Under the pieces are notes generated by a model. It saw nothing but the letters and a program-made list of their open reading frames with translations. It was not told the DNA's origin and searched no databases. A program made the translations under genes and the position numbers. From the NCBI RefSeq assembly GCF_026745355.1, contig NC_079207.1:15138150-15202149 (forward strand): 64,000 bases of DNA, given 5' to 3'. Shown piece after piece: positions 58,131 to 64,000 of the stretch. The stretch is from Beta vulgaris subsp. vulgaris. Its lineage: Eukaryota; Streptophyta; Magnoliopsida; Caryophyllales; Amaranthaceae. Within the stretch, counting starts at the first letter, position 1, and the number at the start of each line of letters is the position of its first letter.

Positions 58131-59439
58131 CTGGCAGGCTGTTAGCAATGGGCACACCTTTTTTATAAAAAAGCCTACAGACTTATTTCAAGGGAGTTTG
58201 TTAGAGTTCCATAGAAGAGACTCATTTGCAACAATGCTACAGCGCCAAAAAGTAAATTCATCTTATGGTTTGGGTTGCATAACAGGCTAGCCACTATTGA
58301 CAGGCTCAGTAGATGGGGTATTCATTGTAATACTAATACTCACTACCTTTGTAATTTAGAAACTGAATCTGTGCAGCATCCCTTTTTCCAGTGTTGGTCT
58401 GCAAGTAATGTTTGGAGGGTGTTTGCTCCAGGTTACACTATGCTAGGTCCAACAACACTTTTCAAAGTGTTATCGAAATTGCAAGGAGAATGGCTAGTAA
58501 GAAATCTGGTAGAATTTATGTTATGATACTCACTGAATGTGTTTATGCTGTGTGGAGACAACGCAATAGCCTGATTTTCTCTAATGTACTTAAGCCCATC
58601 GAGGTTGTAATTAGGGATGTGATGTTTAGGATAACTGTTAGGTGCTCAGAGTAAGATAGGAGACAAATGATTGTGTAAGTTATTAAGTGTTGTTCTGTTT
58701 GTTTGCTTGCTTTTGTGTTGGGTGGCTAATCTAGCTAGTGTGATTAGCTTTTGTAATAACCTTTCTTTTGGTAATATATTTCCTCTTCAATTTCCAAAAA
58801 AACAATTAAAGGAGCAACAGCGGGTAATTACCTATGAAAATCGTAGCAATAGGGCAACCTATTGTTACGATTCCTACCAAAAACCGCAGCAATAGGTAGT
58901 ATCAATAATAATAAAAAAGAATAGTTAAAAAGCAACCTATTGTTGTTGTTTTTATGTTGCTAACAACATCAATAGGTGAGTCTATTGCTGCTGTTTTTAC
59001 GAACAACAAAAACAATAGGTTACTTTTAAAAAAAAAAAGAAATCATACATTTATAATGTCATATACTTCATCTACGCAACATTTTCACAAAGAAAACCAC
59101 ACAACCAGATTTTTTTGGAATTCATTCAAACATCAAATGAATTAACAAAGCCCATAACTACAACATTTACATTTGACATTATAAGTTTTATATTGAAATC
59201 AGAAAATACAAATAATATCTAAAAAGTATATATCGATCATATCTAAAACAAATAATCAAGAGATCAAAAAAATAACAACAAAAATGAAAATAATTAATCA
59301 AATATCCTCCTTCAGTCAGCATGGTTTAATTTTGAACTGTTGCTTCACTTCAAACTTACAGTGTCCGTTTCTTCGGTGGCGAACCTTCAAACCTTCACTT
59401 CCCACCATTTTCTTTGAGCGACGCAACATCATAAAATAA

Positions 59440-60620
59440 ACGGTATTTTCACCATATACCCCTAACAAATTTTTCTTTGCACCATATATCCTTTCAACTT
59501 TTGAAATTCACCATATACCCCCCACTTTTCGAAAAATACGTTCACTTACCCTTAATGACTAATGACGTTAAACTCTATTAGTCATTAACCTCTAAACTCC
59601 CCTTTAATCCTAATTAACTAACTTCAATCTAACCCTGATCCTAACCCTAACCCTTAATCTAATATGCTAACCCTAACCACTTCTCGCCCACCCTAACCTT
59701 AACTCTAAGTAAACCCTAACTATCTCTCTCCCTAACCCACCCCTAGGCCACCAACCAACCTCAGCCCCCCAACCCAACCCCAACCCACCAACCTACCCCC
59801 CTCCACAACCACTGCAACCCACCCTTCCTCCCCTACCCCTGTAACCTCGCCATCCCCCACCCTCGCAACCTCGCAACCAACCCCCACCCCGCAACCTCGC
59901 CAACCCCCTTCCCCACCCCCATCCCCACCCCTGCAGCCCCTCACCCCTTTGATTTTCGCAACTCAGACCACCACCCCACTGATTTTGGCACCCTACCCCA
60001 CCAAATTTTCGCACCCCACTGAGTTTCAAATTCGATATATACCGGATTTTCGCAACTCAGACCACCACCCCCACTAATTTTCGCATACCCACCCCCCACC
60101 TCGTCGATTTCCTGGAACTGTTGGGGTGCAAAAATCAGTGGTGATGAGAGTTAGAGGTGCAAAATCAGGTGGGATGGGGTGCCAAAATTCGATGGGGTGC
60201 GAAAATCAGTGGGGGTGGGGGTGGGGGCTAGCGAGGTTGAGGGGGTGGGGGCTGACGAGGTTGCGGGGGTGGGGGTGGTGGGCTCGTGGGGCTGGGGTTG
60301 TTAAGGGTGGTGGGTTGGGGTTGTTGGGAGGGTGGTGGGATGGGTGGTGGTTGGGGTTGTGGGGGTGGTGGGCTAGGGGTGGGTGGTGGGCTTTTAGGGT
60401 TAGTTATGGTTTTTAGGGTTACTTAGGATTTAGGATTTAGGATAGTTAATTAGGTTTAGGGGATATTAGAGATTAATGACTAACGGAAGTCTAACACCGT
60501 TAGTTAAAGGGGTGGTCTGATGTATTTTTTGAAAATTGGAGGGTATATGATGAATTTGAAAACTTGCGAGGGTATATGATGCAAAAAAAATTTGTTAGGG
60601 GTATATGGTGAAAAAACCGT
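59440..60620. mobile_element. Foldback element with C-rich and G-rich halves, in the CACTA element
   Basis: The left end ACGGTATTTTCACCATATAC and the right end, inverted, ACGGTTTTTTCACCATATAC match, followed on both sides by CCCCTAACAAATTT. Inside, the left half is C-rich with CCTAACCC motifs (59640-59720) and the right half is G-rich (60170-60420). TTAGTCATTAACCTC/GAGATTAATGACTAA mark inner inverted blocks. No target duplication was fixed. Glycine-rich frames are artefacts. Confidence 0.7.
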
Positions 60621-61430
60621 AAATAAAGAAATAAAAACCTCATCATTAGTGAACAAATAAAAGCAAGAAATCACAAAATACGTTGACATCGAAAAGATGA
60701 AATTAGATGGAGAGAAAAACAAAAATGGAGGAGAAGAAAAGTTTACCACATAAGAGCTCACATGCTCTTGCCAGTGACGGGATACCATCGTTTAGTGGCG
60801 TGAAAAGTTTACCTCCATGGCCACCTCCCATTTTCTCTCTCGTGCTTCATAGAAAATGCACAAGTAGAGGAAAAATGGTGAGCATGAAGAAAGGAGCAGT
60901 AAAAGTGAGAGAAAGAAAGGAGAGCAGCGAAAGTAGAGACGAAGAAAGGAGGAGCGAAAGTTAGCGAGGGAGGCGCCATGAAAGATGGGAGAGAGATAGG
61001 GTGAGAGGATTGAGAGGGAGAACTGAGAAGTGAGGGAGGCAAGGTTAGATTTATGTTTTAATGATCTAGGTTTGTGCGAGTGTGCGACTCAAGTATTATT
61101 ATATAATAGTGGGCTTTTAATGCTGCGGTTTATTAAGGAGACTGCAACAAATAGATTAAAATATTAATATTTAATCTATTGCTGATTAAAATATTAAATT
61201 AAAATATTAATATTTTAATCTATTGCTGCGGGTTTGGGTGGGAACTGCAACATAGATCTTCAAACAATTTTGAAAATTTTCCATTGACATCTATTGCTGC
61301 GGTTTCTACCCAAATTCGCAGCAATAGGTTAATTTTCGATTTTTTTATTTTCTTTTGACATGGTTTATTGCTGGGCATGGGTAAAACCGCACGAATTCAG
61401 CCGTAGCAATAAGCAATTATTCTACTAGTG

Positions 61431-62677
61431 AATGATAAAATCGTGTTTTCAGGTGTTTCTTTGCCGATTGAGGTAGCTTGTAATACTAATATCATCTTCC
61501 TTTGCCAACGTAAATACGCCCTTGTTTACTTTTCAGAGATCGACCATGCCTTCTATTGTAAAATTTATTGGGTATGTGTTGAACGAAGATGTATAACATG
61601 AAGTAAGTAGACGAAGCGAAGTTGACAAGGAAGTACAACAACCCACGAGATTTGGTGTGGAAGAGCTCGTACCCTTAGCTTGACGTGCATAGTTGCTGCC
61701 AGCCCGCCAGGGAATCCCGGTTTCGCAGGTCAGCAGCCCGTACCCAGCGGAATTAGCGCGCCCAGTAACACGGGTCTTGTCATGTGCAACCCAATATGGG
61801 TTTTACTCTACCTGGCTTAAGTTTTATAGTTTGTTAATTCCCTAGCATAGATATATTAGGCCAGCTTTTTTTTTTCTTTTGGGAATATATTATTCTATCT
61901 AGGATTATTGTTATATTCCTAGTAAGATTATATTATTTCTAGTTGGCTATATATATAAGCCATGGGATGGGAATAATAAGTGGGTTGAGAGAGAAAAAGC
62001 CAAGATGTAAGGTGTTTGGTAAACTCGGGTTCGAGGCTCGGATCTCAGGGATCCGGGTTCTTAGGTGATTAGGGAAGACCGAGAAGATATTATAAGCCTT
62101 GTAATTCACCATATCGTAAACATCATTGAAAGTCTTAGTGCATTGATTTGTGATTTTTTCTCACAGTTCTTGGGTTTGCACGTTAAATATTCTTATGTGA
62201 TCTTTATTGTTGTTTCTTGTGTTAATTTCGCGTTATTATTACTTGTTACTATATAATTGTTTATGCATACAATGGTGGACCCCATGGTTGGCTTGCTGGA
62301 GCACGCAGGGTGCAGAGTGGTGTAGCTTTAGAGGGTGGATGTATTATGTATGGTTCTCGAAGATGGGTGACTTAGTTAATGCATGACCATGTGGTTGTAG
62401 AGCAGGAATATATCAAGGGGTACAACTTGGAAGCATGGAGCGAAAATATATTGGTTGCAACCATAGCTCGACGGCATGCTACATGAGATCTAAGGAGATA
62501 TGGAAGACTCTCAATGTGACCTCGTGATTGGAAATTTGTGCTTGGTGCCTTGTGTCGAAAGTCTTCTTGATATTGTGTTGGTCAGGTGGTGTGTTTCGCG
62601 AGTTGGCGGCGAGACAAGATGATTAGACGGATTATCGCTTGAGGGGAGGCTTGTGGTCCTTGGTATGAGGGGAGGAT
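61431..62677. other. Retroelement-like DNA without recognisable coding parts
   Basis: A GGCTATATATATAAGCC palindromic TATA region at about 61943-61959 and a G/C-rich leader region at 61690-61770 resemble an LTR. Further right, the purine-rich GAGGGGAGGA just before 62678 looks like a polypurine tract. No gag or pol motif was found. Confidence 0.45.
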
Positions 62678-62995
62678 TGTTGGGTATACATCCCAAGTCC
62701 ACATTGGAGAGATAAAGAGTTACTTGGTTTCTAAGAGTTCACCAACTAAATTAGTATTAGATCTTTTGAGAAGGAGGCCAAGAACGAATTCATGCAGGCT
62801 AGGTCCAAAGTGGACAATATCATACTAATAGTGGAGTTGTAGGTGGACTCGTGGGCCCTACAAATGGTACAAAGCATGCACAAATTTGTTTTTGGGCTCC
62901 TTCTGAAAGGCTTCATACTAATGTAGTTAGTGAACTCTTATAAACTAGGTAACTACTTATCTCTTCGATGTGGGACTTGGAATATATACCAAACA
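62678..62995 (+). repeat. LTR-like repeat (TRIM/LARD type)
   Basis: Starts TGTTGGGTATACATCCCAAG after a polypurine tract and ends ATATATACCAAACA. Inner CAAGTCCACATTGG and CGATGTGGGACTTGG form the near-terminal inverted motif common in small plant LTR elements. No second LTR copy was found. Confidence 0.5.
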
Positions 62996-63610
62996 AATTT
63001 TTTTTAAGTTTTCTCATGGAGTAAAATAATTTATTTATTAATTAGAATGCCATTTCTCTTAGCTTGACGACCCTAAATTCCTTTCAACAAGAAACTACAT
63101 GCAAAGGGATTTTCCTAATAAAAATCCACTCCTTAAGAGAATTTTTATTTAATTTTTCTAATAAGACGATAAAAAAAGCTTCTATCGATGTTTATTATGC
63201 TTAATAGTGCTCCATATTTTCATTTTATCTTTTTATACATAGCTCTGAAAATTGCATACATAATTTTTTGAAAGAAATATAATACATTAGATTACGCGCA
63301 TATGACACACGAGTTAGTTTTTGTTTGTGTAATTTTTTTACAACATAACAAAAATTTATGTCATATATATGATAAATTTTATATTGATAGATATGGATAA
63401 GTATGAGACAATTTAAATGATAAATAGACATTTAATTCACTATCTAACATGATGAAATTTCATTACTATTTTGACACTTATGTTTCAAATTTATTGAATA
63501 TAAGATTAACTTTTTAGTCAAAACCTCCATGGTTTTCTATCCACTAGATTGTGTTATTATGATATACAATACATTTTATTGCATACATGTTTGTATATAT
63601 ACAATTAAGT
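62996..63610. other. Intergenic DNA, no gene recognised
   Basis: AT-rich sequence with no motif-bearing frame or defined element. Confidence 0.45.
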
Positions 63611-63720
63611 AAGGCTTGTCCTAGTGGTAAAAAGTTGGTCTCATGATTTCAAGATCCTTAGATCAAACCTCATTAGGGGCTCAAGAAGTCTGACCTACAA
63701 ACCTGGCTGGTTGAATGTGA
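63611..63720 (+). mobile_element. tRNA-derived SINE-like sequence
   Basis: TTGTCCTAGTGGTAAAAAGT (box A-like) is followed by TTAGATCAAACCTC (box B-like) about 40 bp later. The rest to 64000 is AT-rich without a gene. Confidence 0.45.
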
Positions 63721-64000
63721 GCGATGTGCCAATTCAGTATGATCCTTCATATTACTTGTTTTGAAAAAAAAATTATATATGTATGTATGCAAGTATATGT
63801 GTATATTAGATTTTTTATAGATAATATAAAGATTCTTTATATGTAGGGAAACTTGGAGATTTAATTTTATAAGGAACAAGAATCAAACCGTTATTATAGA
63901 GATAAAAAGAAGAAATAGCCTTATTATCTTGTTTGAATGGGTGGATCTGGAGCTCTCTCCTTTTCCTATCTACAATACATCTCCATGGAAATGGGCCTTT

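Larger units (their letters stand above)
54305..58650 (+). pseudogene. LINE RT C-terminal and zf-RVT remnants
   Basis: 54305-54583 is a short lysine-rich frame that precedes the RT in these elements. Then 54668-54883 has LSYARRLQLVKSVLSSMQNYW, the thumb-side part of the RT; the YADD region is absent, so a deletion lies near 54550-54660. Zf-RVT sequences follow at 54895-55100 and, after the 3-kb LTR insertion, at 58150-58530 (HNRLATIDRLSRWGI, HPFFQCWSASNVW). Not functional. Confidence 0.8.
50670..58800 (+). mobile_element. L1-type LINE, interrupted and internally deleted
   Basis: Flanked by near-identical 12-mers AACAATTAAGGG (50658-50669) and AACAATTAAAGG (58801-58812), right copy after the short A-rich tail. 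It contains a DUF4283/zinc-knuckle ORF1 remnant, APE-type endonuclease, RT C-terminal part and a zf-RVT domain. Subtracting the CACTA element (51743-53198) and the solo LTR (55106-58130) leaves about 3.6 kb, so most of the RT has been lost. Confidence 0.85.
50592..61430. mobile_element. CACTA (En/Spm) element carrying nested insertions
   Basis: Left CACTAGTAGGATAAATGC and right, read inward on the other strand, CACTAGTAGAATAATTGC (16 of 18 match). Target duplication AAT on both sides (50589-50591 and 61431-61433). Subterminal copies of CCTATTGCTGCGG-type motifs and inverses occur at 58840-59020 and 61130-61400. No transposase frame is visible, so it is non-autonomous or has lost it. It was split at about 50670 by a LINE. 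Confidence 0.85.

Noticed and set aside
59732..60416. Glycine/tryptophan-rich frames on both strands
   Set aside because: Low-complexity G-rich and C-rich arms of a foldback element.

Overview
This is nuclear DNA from a flowering plant, most likely a eudicot. It is AT-rich, the genes have GT-AG introns, and most of the window is plant transposon: Stowaway and Tourist-like MITEs, CACTA, hAT-like and Mutator-like elements, gypsy and copia retroelements, an L1-type LINE and tRNA-like SINEs. I cannot fix the species from the sequence alone.

Only four protein genes look intact. (1) APP1, a cytosolic-type Xaa-Pro aminopeptidase P, fills 2250-16725 on the + strand with 16 exons. The joined reading frame is 653 codons and keeps all five expected metal ligands. 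Its introns carry a long-inverted-repeat element, a Stowaway-like MITE, a Harbinger-like MITE, a 174-bp tandem duplication and a striking perfect-stem hairpin. (2) and (3) Two single-exon UGT72-type UDP-glycosyltransferases, both on the - strand, lie at 19187-20644 and 32063-33469. They form a tandem pair pushed apart by inserted elements. (4) A BES1/BZR1-family transcription factor of the BEH2 type lies at 42683-44171 on the - strand, with two exons and 320 codons before the stop.

Layout: 1-2.2 kb upstream flank with a Tourist-like MITE; 2.2-16.7 kb APP1; 16.7-19.2 kb a cluster of Stowaway MITEs; 19.2-20.6 kb UGT 1; 21.7-31.9 kb a pile of inverted-repeat elements and a decayed 5.8-kb gypsy element (TSD GGAGA) that itself contains an hAT-like insertion (TSD AACTCTGC); 32.1-33.5 kb UGT 2; 34-39.3 kb Mutator-like elements, a duplicated region, a possible FAR1-like fragment and a copia 3' end; 40-42 kb degenerate elements; 42.7-44.2 kb BEH2-like gene; 45.7-50.3 kb inverted-repeat and solo-LTR insertions; 50.6-61.4 kb a CACTA element (TSD AAT) holding a LINE, which holds a second CACTA element (TSD GGT) and a 3-kb solo LTR (TSD CTGGC); 61.4-64 kb retroelement remnants and a SINE.

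The intact genes are ordinary metabolic and regulatory genes with no evident joint pathway. What deserves a second look is structural: a Stowaway MITE that supplies the last codons and stop of UGT 1, a readable insertion order in the nested elements, a family of C-rich/G-rich foldback elements with telomere-like motifs, and the intronic hairpin in APP1. I found no evidence for a new multi-gene system.
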